From contig NC_049990.1 of NCBI RefSeq assembly GCF_000003815.2, positions 18,348,873-18,412,872 of the forward strand: a DNA stretch of 64,000 nucleotides, written 5' to 3'. A model generated the notes under the pieces. That model had not been told where the DNA came from. It did not search any database and worked only from the letters and a program-made list of their open reading frames with translations. Each line of letters begins with the position of its first letter. Position 1 is the stretch's first letter. Of this stretch, positions 52,526 to 62,524 are shown piece after piece. A program made the position numbers and the translations under genes. This stretch comes from Branchiostoma floridae. Taxonomy: Eukaryota; Chordata; Leptocardii; Amphioxiformes; Branchiostomatidae.

Positions 52526-54942
52526 CCACTAAACTGTTTTTAGCTAAACCTTGTAACTAATCGGTCGCCTCCATGTTGTGAATATTTGTCGTATTCACCA
52601 GACTGTGACACCGGTAGCTACTGTGGCCATGTTGGCAAGGGAAGGGGAGTGACTAATCATTACCCTTCACCCTAATCCCTTGTTATTAATCGGTAAGCAT
52701 CATTAAGCACATGTGATGCAGAAAAGTGCCCATACGTTTGTCTGAACATGTAGACATAGGAGACCATTTCCAGTCTACTAGCTGTGCAGGGGTGCAACTT
52801 GACTTTTTGGAAAGGTCATATTATATTGCAGACCATAATTTTGCTGAGTTTTTATTGCCGGTTCTCAACATTTTATGGTGGAAATTCATATCTCTGTCGT
52901 GCACACTTTACCCTTCTCTATTTCATTGATTCATGGATACTGAAATTTATCTACAGTATATTGCTGGGAACCACCCTTTGAGTCTTATAATGTAATTGCT
53001 TGGGTTTTCTTTTGAAGAATGCAAAAAAATCAGCTGTGTTTCTTTATCCATTACAAATGTATGTGTTGCAAAAATTCATCCACGCCATATCGGCAGTAAT
53101 TTGGTGATTCAAATGTCCCATGTTCTAAATGCGATCAAGACAGTAGAATTTAGCTTACCACATGTTCCAGTGTAAAAGACCACTTGTTATACAGTTGTTG
53201 GAAGGAAATAACAGATTAGCACTGGTTGGCTGATGAGCTGTCAATCATTGTGACTGATGACTTAAATTGCACCGATATCTGGGTCGCCATCTGATTAAAC
53301 ATTCCTCTCCTCTGTATTAATGATGCCGTGGACACAGTACAATGCAAAGGTGGTTAGGATTTATATAGTATTAGGAAACATTGTTTTGTATCTTATATCC
53401 GTAGAATCTCCAAGCAGATATATCGATGTAAAAAGGCAAAATTGTATTATTTCGTAAAGCTGCACTATGAAAGGTCTAGTTCCTGATGGTGTTTCTATAT
53501 AACCTGGGCCCAAAATGTTACATAGTGTACCTTTAAGCTCCAAGTCAGAGCAGTTGGCCCTTTGGCTCTGTGGAACTGGGATCTTGAGAAACTTTGCAAT
53601 TTGCCTTTCTATATCTATTTAGAGAGATAACTCTTGCAATTTTCTACTGGTAAAAATGCCTAGCACATCAGAGGACCCATTTGATAACTTGAACTGATTT
53701 TTCAACACAAGATAACGGAAAAAGCATTATTTAATTGATCCCAATGCAGTTCTTGTTGGTCTGATTTTCTTATGTGAGAACTATTCATGTCACTACCTTA
53801 TAAGAGCTAGGGGACCACACCGCTGAGTTAGATAGTGTGATCATTCACATATCTGTCATCACAAGTTACACAGTACCATGTTATAACTTTGCCATTCTGT
53901 AGGGGCTAAAAGGTGACAAGGTTGAGAAACAAAACATTTTCCTCCAGGCTCCAGGCTGATAAGGGCTTTGGAATACTATCTGGAATATCATATTCACAGG
54001 TGCATAACCTGTGTCATAATCTTAATTTTACAGCATAAGAAAGTCACTCGAGGATCTTCAAGCAAGGAGCTTCAAGTTTGCAGTACTTTCAAAAAATGAT
54101 GAAGAATTAGTCATCTGAGTGACAGTTTAATAAGAGGGAAGGTTGTTTTTTGTGCTGCCTGTGCTTCAATGTTTATCATCTAAAAACAGTTCCCCTACCA
54201 AATCATCATGACCAGTTTTTTTCAGTGTACTTTGTTTGTACCGGATGACAGTTGCCATATAAAACCTTAAGAAAATCAATATTTGAAATCAATGGCCATT
54301 ATTAGAGCAGATAAGCTAGGGCTGAAAGGTAAATGTACTCCAGACAAAATAAGCATTGAGGACTGCTCCAAAGTGGTAGGCTAGGCCTGAGGGCCCTTGC
54401 TGTAGCCCCCGCCAATCAGAGGAAGGCAAAAATCAATATGATTAAGTAGTCTACCAATGGGAGGCCCCATTCCATACCTGCATGTTACGTCCTATAGTGT
54501 CCCATGTTCTAGACTATGTCTGTCGTCAGTGACCTGGAACCATATAGCTATGGGGCCTTGTTCATATGCATCTGTTCCCTTCCAGCCAGGCCGGTAGCTC
54601 CGCCCGTGTGCCTGATGAGAGGCAGGGATTAATTGGTTGTTTCATGGCCATTTTATTTTGGGGTGGACCCTAGCTAACACCTGTGGCATTGGGCGAATAC
54701 TGGCAGAACGTGCCGGACCTTCCAGAGTCTCCCCATATCCAGCAGCCATCATTATGCAGGGATCATCAAGGAATTGGTAGTCTGAGCGCACATTTGTATG
54801 GAGAGCTAGGTCCCCAGACGGCAGATTAGTCCCGACTCTTGGCGTGATCACATCGCAGGCTCACTCTGACAGACAGATTCAGGCAGAGCAGACTGGGAAG
54901 CTGTTTACTTGGGGAAAAACCATTTGAGAGATTCTTGCAGCC

Positions 54943-54981
54943 ATGGCGCTGGACTTGGCATATTATGTGTATAACCTGAAG
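54943..54981 (+). CDS. Candidate alternative first coding exon (13 codons)
   Basis: An ATG in strong Kozak context (gcagccatggcg) opens a 13-codon frame, MALDLAYYVYNLK, that ends exactly at a donor aag|gtagga. An in-frame tga lies 15-17 bases before the ATG, so this is a true start if it is transcribed. Thirty-nine coding bases leave phase 0, which is what the exon at 59714 needs. Joined to it, the product would lack zinc fingers 1 and 2 and keep fingers 3 and 4. Vertebrate MBNL3 is known to make short forms lacking the first finger pair. There is no TATA box that I can point to, so this is a prediction only. Confidence 0.4.
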
Positions 54982-57479
54982 GTAGGAATTAACGTTATGT
55001 ACTATACGTTATCATCTAATTTCTTTTCTTGCCGGAATGGGATTTTGTATCTTGTGGAGAAATCTAGCATGTGATGGGCCGGGGGAGGAAATTGCACATG
55101 GAAACTGATGTATGTTTTTACCTGTGCAACTCCGATTTTAGGAAGGCTGTCTGGGAATTGTTTAGTCTTTTTGCGTGGATATTCATTAGTCTTGATTGAT
55201 TTTTACGGAGAGAGTTGTGTCGGAAGGGGACTGTTACGGAGGATTCTGCATGTGTGCTGATGGAGTGGTGCGGATCCATGCATGCCTGGAAGGTAGAATC
55301 AGAACATTTGATCGCACACTTGATTCTTGAGCCCCGAGTATTTTTCAAATATGACAGTCTAGGGAGATAACAAGTGCACGTAGAGGTCACTTCATGCGGC
55401 GCGTTTACACAGGAATTTACTCATTTCCGTTTCGATCTCTGTTTTCACACTGATAGGTTTGTATTGGCAAGGGTATGTCCAGACAAAGGGAATTTCTGGT
55501 GTAGAACGCAACTGAAAGGAATTGTCACCGAATCTGGGGCTGACACAAGGACGACATATGTATCCGTTTCAAAAACAAACAGGCTAACCTGATTCAATGG
55601 CCTTGGTATGGAGGACATGTAGTAAATAATGAGGCGGGCTTTTCTGACAGTGTGTATTTTCGCTCGGAGCAAACAATTTTTAGTGGTCTACTGAGAATGT
55701 AAGCTTGCTTTCTGGAACTATCTCTTGTGTTCTTAGATGTCTGGGTCATGCGGAAACACACATTAATATCAATATCTATTCAGCTGAGGGGCAACCTCTA
55801 TTCATGGACCCGAGTATCATTGACATTTTAACGGGGGTCATGTTAGATTGTAGCATAAATTTTGCTATGGCCTTCGGCACCGACTCTTGCCTGAAATCCT
55901 CCAATATTCATCTCACTTTCTGAGCTGAGTTGATAAAGGTAGTACTGAGATCGGAATGGTTGAATTTTGAGAGGCAATAAGCTGCATGCTGTGACAGCCC
56001 GGGGAGAAATTTTTAGCGGCTTTTGTTCAAACATAAGATTCATTTCCTTTTCTGTGGAGTTGGGGTCTGGTAATCCATAATGTTGTAGGAAGGGCTGTTT
56101 ATCTTGCTTAGTGCAAGCGTCCCTAAAACAGGCCAAGCATGGCGTAACTCAAAATGGACAGACCAACAGGACGGGCTGTATTTGTGCATAAGGGACCCAG
56201 GCATCATGTCAAGGCCATGCTGCCATTATTTAAGCACCAGCCTTGGCGGGCTGCAAAAACAGCTTCACACCGTAGTGGCTTCCATTACGGGATGGAGGTG
56301 TGATCAATCGCCCAGCGCCGCTCGCTCTCAACCCGGATGGAAAATTTCTGCTAATGCTCGACGACGCAGCGACAGTCTGTCAGGGGAGGTCAACGAACTC
56401 CACAAATTCACGTCAGTTGACACCTGTTTGGAGAGATTTTAAGGAAATTTGTGTGCCTCCATGGCGACGGGTACATTAGCCTGTGAAGCGAGTGTGAAAG
56501 GGTTTCAGGAGGTAGGCACAATTACAAGGATGAAAGCCTGGAGGATAAAAGTATGGATGGGTACATCATCAGACATGTCCTGCATATAAACAACACCTGT
56601 TCCAAGCAAACAGATTGGCTTATGAGACTTCATTGTGCACATGGGGGTTTTCTTAGCTTTCATGCATCTAACAATGCTATAATCATTAAAGCCCCATCTG
56701 CCTAGTGTAAAATGGTCAGTAGCATAAAACGTGTACTGTTCTACACATACGTTGTAGCAATGTCTTAATATTGGTGAATTTCTATTCCCCAAAGAAAACT
56801 TATGCTGTAAAATACACAAATGACACTAATCTGGTAGTTTTATAGCCGTATCTGGTATTTTATACAAGTGTCCAGAGACAGGAGGAGTAACGACTTTGCT
56901 GCAACACTTTGGTTGGCAGGTGCAGATAGAGATGTTGAGTTCAGGCTGGGGACACAGGAGGTCTCTAACTACTTAATGATGGCAATCAAATACAGGCCCT
57001 TGTGACTTGTTGTCCCAGGACTTGATAATGGATCACTAATGACAACATCCAACATCAGATCAGAAATAAGAGAAAATTCTCTAGAAAGCTTGTTACCCAA
57101 AGCATGTAGTACATCTGTATGTTGCAACGTCAAAGACTGAAGATGGTTGGTAGGGTTGGATTCTGACTGAATATTGATGATGTGGTGGGTAGAAAAGTGT
57201 TGTTACTGCAGAAATGAGTGTACCTATTGCAGGAAGTGTACCATATCAGCAAGAGTACTATAATTGTGTTGTGTTGCAACAATGGTATCTGTCGTAAGGG
57301 CTCTACAATACATGAATGTTTAACCTTTTCGTTGCTGCGTAACCCCATGACCAATACAAATTCCGTGCCAAAAGGCTACTTCAGCAGGAAAAGGTTAAAC
57401 AGTCTGTTGTGAAGTGTAGAGCACTGTAGAGTTCTGCCCAAGTCAGGTGTACATGTGAGAAGGATTTGCTGTGACCCTC

Positions 57480-58130
57480 GGCAGACAGGCGCAGACAGAC
57501 ACTTGTCTAGACGCTCCCGTCGTGTGTCCGAAAGCCATCTCTCTTAAAACCCATCCCATTACACGATATGAGTCACGAGCGTCACGGCACGGGTCCATAT
57601 TTTGACCAATTTTGGCTAACAAATGTAAAATGATGCCCGGGTCTCGAAATCGGTGTAGTTAACACGGCCGGGCATTGATGAATTCATTAGCAAATCACCT
57701 TCCCCTCTAAGCTGTAATCGTTCCTCTTACTCACCAGCGGGCTCTAATGCATTTCAGCATCAGTCCCCGGGGGCCATCCCCAGATTAGTTCTCCCAAAAA
57801 TCTTTATTGTTCATCAAAAATGAGCAAATTTGCGGGAATAGATGTCCATTTCAGGCGGGACGGGGAAGCATAATCGATAGGAGTCGATGTGTGATTTGAG
57901 TCGGGCAGCGGGAGGCGAGGGTCGGAGATGAATAGCTGAAGTGGCGAGCGTTTCCCCATTTCCACACAATCAGGCCGGGTCAATACGCTGCCGTCTGACA
58001 ATATGGACAGACAGATCAGAAGGGTTTTGCCCGAACGGCCCCGCTGCACCATCTAAAGCTCGGGCTTTACCGGCCGCCCTTTGAATTCCGCCTCCCATTA
58101 TACAAAAATCAATGAAGGAAATAAGATGAA
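57480..58130. promoter_or_regulatory. Candidate cis-regulatory block in the intron
   Basis: A 650-bp block of non-repetitive, balanced base composition set in AT-rich intron. It is dense in words used by homeodomain (gaattcattagc, ctaatgcattt, agattagt), Sox/Fox (ttattgtt) and Cut/Onecut (aatcgatagg) factors. It has no splice-bounded open frame. Such blocks in introns of developmental genes are often enhancers, but only comparison between species could show it. Confidence 0.3.
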
Positions 58131-58992
58131 GCCAGGAGGAATACATTCACATTGTCTGCTCGCAATCAAGTTGAAACCTACACAGCAGGGGCTTGTGTCA
58201 GGGATGGAGAGTATCAGGCTAATGTGTTCCCCAAGTAATTATCAATTGTCGTCTTTTGTGCCGTGATTACCTTAACATGCCTAAAAAACGCTGGTTACCA
58301 GACTTGGACATTTCCCAGGCTAAATGCAGCCTGTAATGTTATAAAGGCTATAGCTTTATCTGTGAGAAGGCAATCTGCTATTTGCCTAACGTTATTAGAA
58401 GAGGCAGTTATACAGATCTCTTTGACAATTTAAGGTAATTACGTCAATTTGCATGACATCAAAACAGGGTTAATGAACTTAATCTGCAGTGAAAGGAATT
58501 TTGTGAAACAAGATTGTGAAAGGGTATTGTAGAGTAATTTGCAATGGACCAAAAGAAATACTGTAATATAATGAGTAATTGGAAAGTTATAGGCACAGTA
58601 ACGATAAGTGTGGAATTCCCATTGATATTCTGATGAATGAGACTAAATCGATATAAGACGTTTCGAGCTGTTACTTTCCGATGCAAAAAATTTGAAGCTG
58701 CAATGTCCGAGGTCTGTCTTTTACCTTCATGTCTACAAACTTAATGTTTCTCTATTCGAACCATGCCAGAACGATGTTAAAGAAAGACTACATTTTCATT
58801 TTGACTTGAACTTTACTGAAAAAAGCTGTCCGTCAGCTAACCCCAGCTCCTGCTGGTAATCTCATCAACCTTTGACCCCGAATGGGGGCTGTGGTGACCC
58901 GTGCCATATAAACTTAACCTTGCGATCTTCCATCCGACCTGTCGGCCCTCCCCACCATTAAGTAAATCCCCCTGTAGGTCAGGTGAGACACA

Positions 58993-59226
58993 TTCCACCT
59001 GATGAAGAACCTGACCTTTGGCCTTTGTATGGAAGTGTGTAAATCTGGCCTCTTCCCTTCCTACTCTCACCAGGGTGCCTGGTAAAGTTCAGCACCGTTC
59101 TGGGTGCCCAGACTGTAAATTCTGTCGGCCACACTCAAACTTGAGAAGGGCAGCTTGATGAAGAATCTGACCCCTTCACCTTCAGGTGGAAGTGGTTTAA
59201 GATGGATCCTATTCTTCTGTCTACCA
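58993..59226 (+). repeat. Decayed duplicates of the MBNL splice-acceptor region
   Basis: Segment 59138-59226 (acttgagaagggcagcttga, gaatctgaccccttca, attcttctgtctaccacag) parallels the 3' end of the intron at 59645-59713 (acttgagacttggtagat, gaatctgaccccttca, gttcttctgtccctacag). An older copy at 58993-59095 shows tgatgaagaacctgacc, then ggaagtgtgtaaat and ctactctcaccag. All three end in a potential AG acceptor followed by a sequence starting gg(c/t). Confidence 0.65.
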
Positions 59227-59508
59227 CAGGCAACCAAAGTTCAACTACAATCAGGTTGCCTCAGCCTACTAAAGTACTATACAAGCAGGCAACCAAAGTT
59301 CAACTACAATCAGGTTGCCTCAGCCTACTAAAGTACTATACAAGCAGGCAACCAAAGTTCAACTACAATCAGGTTGCCTCAGCCTACTTAAGTACTATAC
59401 AAGCAGGCAACCAAAGTTCAACCACAATCAGGTTGCCTCAGCCTACCATACAAGCAGGCAACCAAAGACAAAGTTCAACAACAATTGGGTTACCCCAGCC
59501 TACCATAT
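59227..59508 (+). repeat. 59-bp minisatellite resembling the next exon
   Basis: Five units start caggcaaccaaag at 59227, 59286, 59345, 59404 and 59455, with periods of 59, 59, 59 and 51 bp. Each contains gttcaactacaatcaggttg and cctcagcctact. Aligned to the exon at 59714 (caggccaccccgcagttcaa, caacattcaggctgctgcag, ccttt, tccgtactt), the unit matches about two thirds of bases in the same order. The 102-codon open frame across it arises because no unit has a stop in three successive frames. I do not call it coding. Confidence 0.75.
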
Positions 59509-59509
59509 A

Positions 59510-59645
59510 AGTGACCAGTGACCACCTCTACATAACAAACCACTTGACTACTTTTTGGTGGTCACTTACTTTTTTCCCATTAAGAATTCCGTTCAGTGAC
59601 CACCTATCCACATTTTATTGGTCCCCTGAATGGTATTTTTTAGAC
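59510..59645 (+). repeat. Dispersed repeat family A, copy 4
   Basis: Partial copy with gtgaccacctctacataaca, then tactttttggtggtcactta, ttttttcccattaag and a second cagtgaccacctatccaca, ending ttattggtcccctgaat. It sits between the 59-bp minisatellite and the coding exon at 59714. Confidence 0.5.
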
Positions 59646-59713
59646 TTGAGACTTGGTAGATCTAGCTTGACAATGAATCTGACCCCTTCATTTCTGTTCT
59701 TCTGTCCCTACAG

Positions 59714-59902
59714 CAGGCCACCCCGCAGTTCAACAACATTCAGGCTGCTGCAGCCTTTAATCCGTACTTGAACCCGATGGCACCTTCATCGGTGGGGCTG
59801 GTGCCCACGGAGGTTCCGTTTCCAAGTGCCGTGCCGCTAGTGCCTGGGGCCAGTGCTCCTGCAGTGCTTCCAGCGAAGATTGCTCGCACTGACAGACTGG
59901 AG
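59714..59902 (+). CDS. mbnl: Muscleblind-like coding exon: inter-finger linker
   Basis: This 63-codon exon encodes the flexible linker between the two zinc-finger pairs. The acceptor is tgtccctacag and the donor gag|gtgagt, phase 0 on both sides. The peptide begins QATPQFNNIQAAAAFNPYLN, contains SSVGLVPTEVPFP and a Pro/Ala/Val-rich stretch, and ends KIARTDRLE. AAAFNPYL, LVPxE and RTDRLE are shared with vertebrate MBNL1, where the linker spaces the two RNA-binding modules and contributes to splicing activity. The acceptor is cagcag, so splicing after the first or second AG would include or omit Gln1. The upstream intron carries decayed partial copies of this exon's start. Confidence 0.95.
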
Positions 59903-60458
59903 GTGAGTACAACAGTAGCAGATCTCTCAGTTCTTGTGAAAGTGTTAACTTAAAAGCCTGTACATGTCTGCCTACCTGCCTACATGCTTAGGGCAGGGAC
60001 TGGCCCTTTGCTCCTATCCGTCAGGACTCTATACTAGAACTAAAGCATGAAAACTAAATGTTGTGCAGTCAAGCTTACAAGCATGCGTATGTAGAACTGT
60101 ACCAATAAAGAGGGCTACGTATTTTTAGAAGTTCAACGTACAGTCAAATCAGTAGACAGTACAAATGACCACATCTACATATGTATAACTGTAAACAGGT
60201 AGTCGTAATGACCACCTAGCCTATGTGACTACTGTTTGGTGGTCCCTTAAAATTTTCCCCATATGACAACACAAATATGAAGAATCCTGTCTACCACCTG
60301 TACACATACCAGATTACATTGTACATGTATTTTGGTTGCTGTGTGGTCTTCTTGGGCAGTTTTGACTGTACAAGTGTAAATATTAAATGGCATTACACCT
60401 TTTGTCTCCTCCACATGCACTGTCATGATTATGAACATCCTATGTCATCTGTGAGCAG
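59903..60458 (+). other. Short muscleblind intron (556 bp)
   Basis: The intron runs from gtgagt to a gtgagcag acceptor, phase 0. It contains a family A repeat at 60150-60370. The acceptor has a poor pyrimidine tract and an AG three bases earlier (60454-60455), so recognition may depend on the strongly conserved exon. Confidence 0.9.
60150..60370 (+). repeat. Dispersed repeat family A, copy 5
   Basis: Runs agtacaaatgaccacatcta, atgaccacctagcctatgtg, actgtttggtggtccctt, attttccccatatgac, aatcctgtctaccacctg and gtggtcttcttgggcagttt. With copy 4 it flanks the 59714-59902 exon on both sides, in the same orientation. Confidence 0.55.
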
Positions 60459-60692
60459 GTCTGCCGTGAGTTTCAGCGTGGAAACTGCACAAGAGGAGAG
60501 AACGACTGTAAATACGCCCACCCTACCGAGGGGGTAACAGTCGACACATCCGACAACTGTGTCACGGTGTGCATGGACTATATCAAAGGTCGCTGCACAC
60601 GGGAGAAATGCAAGTACTTCCACCCACCCCCCCACCTGCAGGCCAAGATCAAGGCAGCTCAGCACCAGGCACAGCAAGCCGCAGCTGCCATG
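60459..60692 (+). CDS. mbnl: Muscleblind-like coding exon: zinc fingers 3 and 4
   Basis: This 78-codon exon holds the whole second RNA-binding module. Finger 3 uses Cys2, Cys10, Cys17 and His21 (C-x7-C-x6-C-x3-H, starting [17 protein letters not shown]). Finger 4 uses Cys38, Cys46, Cys51 and His55 (C-x7-C-x4-C-x3-[18 protein letters not shown]). After it come [13 protein letters not shown] and an Ala/Gln-rich end, AQQAAAAM. All eight zinc ligands and the aromatic residues that stack on GC steps in RNA (Phe/Tyr before His) are present. Donor gtagga follows the Met codon, phase 0, exactly where vertebrate MBNL1 ends this segment (AAAM). The product should bind YGCY sites as vertebrate MBNL does. 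Confidence 0.97.
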
Positions 60693-60784
60693 GTAGGACT
60701 CCCCTTCCTCCCGCCTTAACAACTCTGCTCTTTCATTGTCCTGTGGATATTTTCTCCTTACCTTCATCTGCGATAGTCGAGAAC

Positions 60785-61408
60785 TTGTGGAAGCAAGAAG
60801 AATGTCGAACAACTAAAAACGTTGTTTAATTCCCACAAATTAAGGACTGCTTTTGGTTGTCTTTTTGTCTATGCACCATAAAAAAGTGGAACCAACTGCT
60901 GGCCACATCCCCTAGGCCCCGTCAGATAAGGTCTTGTGAGCCAGTTTGGCCACCCTTCCGTAAACCGTATGCACCCCCCTCCCCCAGGCATACCCCAGTA
61001 GGGAACGCTAGAGCGAAGCAAGAAGAAACATGTTATCTGTATCAGAAGAAAGCTTTACCCAGACCATATTTATAACAGTACATTCCAATATCAGTATATT
61101 CCATACACTTCAGAATGCTAATAGCTTTAGGTTGTTTCGAAAACAAGTCCAACCGATCCACTTCAATTGTCCAAGTTAAAAGGAAAGTCAACCAGGAACT
61201 TACATGTGTGCGTATATACAAGCATTCCTGTAATACTGTACACCTCGAATTTTCAGTCGCACTTCCGTCGACCTTCTTCAGGAGTGATGATTCAGTTACT
61301 CTGATCACGTGACGTAGAGACACATGACTCGAGTAACGAATCATAAAACAGATTGTACCTAATAATGTCAAAACTAAAGGACCATCCCTTTCTTCTTGCT
61401 TCCACAAT
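60785..61408 (-). repeat. Possible retroelement remnant bounded by inverted repeats
   Basis: The 18-bp word ttgtggaagcaagaagaa at 60785-60802 occurs inverted near 61391-61408. On the minus strand, actcctgaagaaggtcgacg followed by gaagt and a ttcgagg word resembles the conserved 3' region of Penelope-like or other LINE-type elements. That is recalled, not verified. The 126-codon minus-strand frame has no reverse transcriptase or endonuclease motif. Confidence 0.3.
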
Positions 61409-61560
61409 TGACAGTTGTGCACTAACTAATGTTTTAACCTGAAGAATGTAGAATGTTGTAAATGCATGTTTTCCCTGGGATTTTCACACCACTTGTAGTC
61501 TGTCCAACTTGCACCTTTACTAATTAGTTTGCGCTGCATTCTTGCACATCCTGGACACAG

Positions 61561-61584
61561 AGCCCTCTTGGGACTTTAGACATG
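61561..61584 (+). CDS. Candidate 24-nt microexon
   Basis: Eight codons (SPLGTLDM) lie between a good acceptor (cctggacacag, with a pyrimidine-rich region and ttactaat about 40 bases upstream) and a strong donor atg|gtgagt. Being 24 nt and phase 0, it could be inserted between the AAAAM end of the previous exon and the TPDKVQ start of the next without shifting frame. Vertebrate MBNL genes have several small optional exons in this region, but I know no homologous sequence. It may be a chance pair of sites. Confidence 0.3.
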
Positions 61585-62360
61585 GTGAGTTGTGTTTTAT
61601 ACACAGTAATTATACTATTATACAATATAACATATTTGTCCATTTTCTATTTCTTTCCTGCATTTTGTGTGTTAGACTGTGGTATACTTTCTGTATATAG
61701 TGGAATATATATTCTATGACGTAAGATGACTATTATTATAGTAGATGTATTTTACTGACTGGATGGCCTATGCAAGGCTTGGAGGTTGGATTGTAAAATA
61801 TTTTTTGATCAGTGGAGACTTTCAGAAATCATAACTTTGTACTCAAAACTAGATGTTCATTTGCTATTACTCTATAATATACATGTAAATGGTCTCTCAG
61901 AGCAGTTTGTCCAAGAAACATGTATAACTGGTCTCTGGCTGCAGTTCCATTTCATTCCAAACTTTCTGTCATGCAGAAAAAAACACTTAAAATGAAATAC
62001 TATCGCAGGTAAATATAACTTTTGATAGAATTGAAATATTCTACAAGTAATGAGAAAATGATTTGAAAGGACAGAATAACCTAAGTAGCAGACACAGAAT
62101 TGTTCATCTGAAATTGCCTTTCGTTTTGCTCTAGATCTGTCTTTTCTCCATAAATCAACTAACTCTATTACGATTTCCTGCCACAAAATAACCATTCTAT
62201 GCAACAAATCTTCCACTCTGTGTGACAATTCTTACCTGAGAATGTACAAGAATTTGTGAAACTGTCCACTGATGTATATTGTAAATGTACATTGTACCTG
62301 GGTAATGGTACTGTATTTGAGAGAAGAAAAATAAGAAGAGGTCTTCATGTTTAGTTGTAG

Positions 62361-62524
62361 CCTTGCATGCCGTTTTTTCTTTACCGCATTCCAATTGCTG
62401 TTTTTGTTTTATCCATCTCTCCCCATGATGCTTGCTGCACACTGCTTGCTGTACAAATCGTTTTGCCTCTGCAACCCCTATGGCCCATTGCCATCATGTG
62501 CTCCGCATACTAATTACGCCTCAG
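62361..62524 (+). promoter_or_regulatory. AG-exclusion zone with YGCY cluster before the NLS exon
   Basis: From 62361 to 62522 there is no AG dinucleotide; about ten would be expected by chance. The first AG is the acceptor at 62523-62524. A strong pyrimidine run (cgttttttctttacc, tgtttttgttttatcc, atctctcccc) lies at its far end. Ten YGCY tetramers (tgct or tgcc, and one cgcc) fall in the tract, against two to three expected, including atgcttgctg and ctgcttgctg. Long AG-free tracts mark introns with a remote branch point. In vertebrate MBNL1 the corresponding exon is repressed by MBNL itself through such upstream sequence. Confidence 0.7.

Larger units (their letters stand above)
22738..59713 (+). 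other. Giant 37-kb muscleblind intron
   Basis: The intron runs from donor gtgagt (22738) to acceptor ccctacag (59713) and is phase 0 at both ends. Long introns in this part of the gene are usual for MBNL. It carries the repeats listed separately, one candidate alternative first exon (54943-54981) and blocks that look like candidate regulatory DNA. I see no supported gene, on either strand, in 22738-27551, 27909-30599, 33056-35072, 36381-40811, 40931-43361, 45464-47888, 50424-52284, 52526-54942 or 54982-58992. A C-run lies near 37531-37544, a G-run near 49057-49068 and a short CA run near 30909. Confidence 0.9.
60693..62524 (+). other. Muscleblind intron before the alternative exon
   Basis: An 1832-bp intron, phase 0. 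It contains a possible retroelement remnant (about 60785-61408), a candidate 24-nt microexon (61561-61584) and, at its 3' end, a regulatory tract without AG. Inverted copies of ttgtggaagcaagaagaa lie at 60785 and 61391. Nothing else was recognised in 61590-62360. Confidence 0.8.

Noticed and set aside
59202-59510. 102-codon frame across the 59-bp minisatellite
   Set aside because: It reads the tandem repeat in rotating phase and is out of register with the exon it resembles. No donor follows in the right phase.
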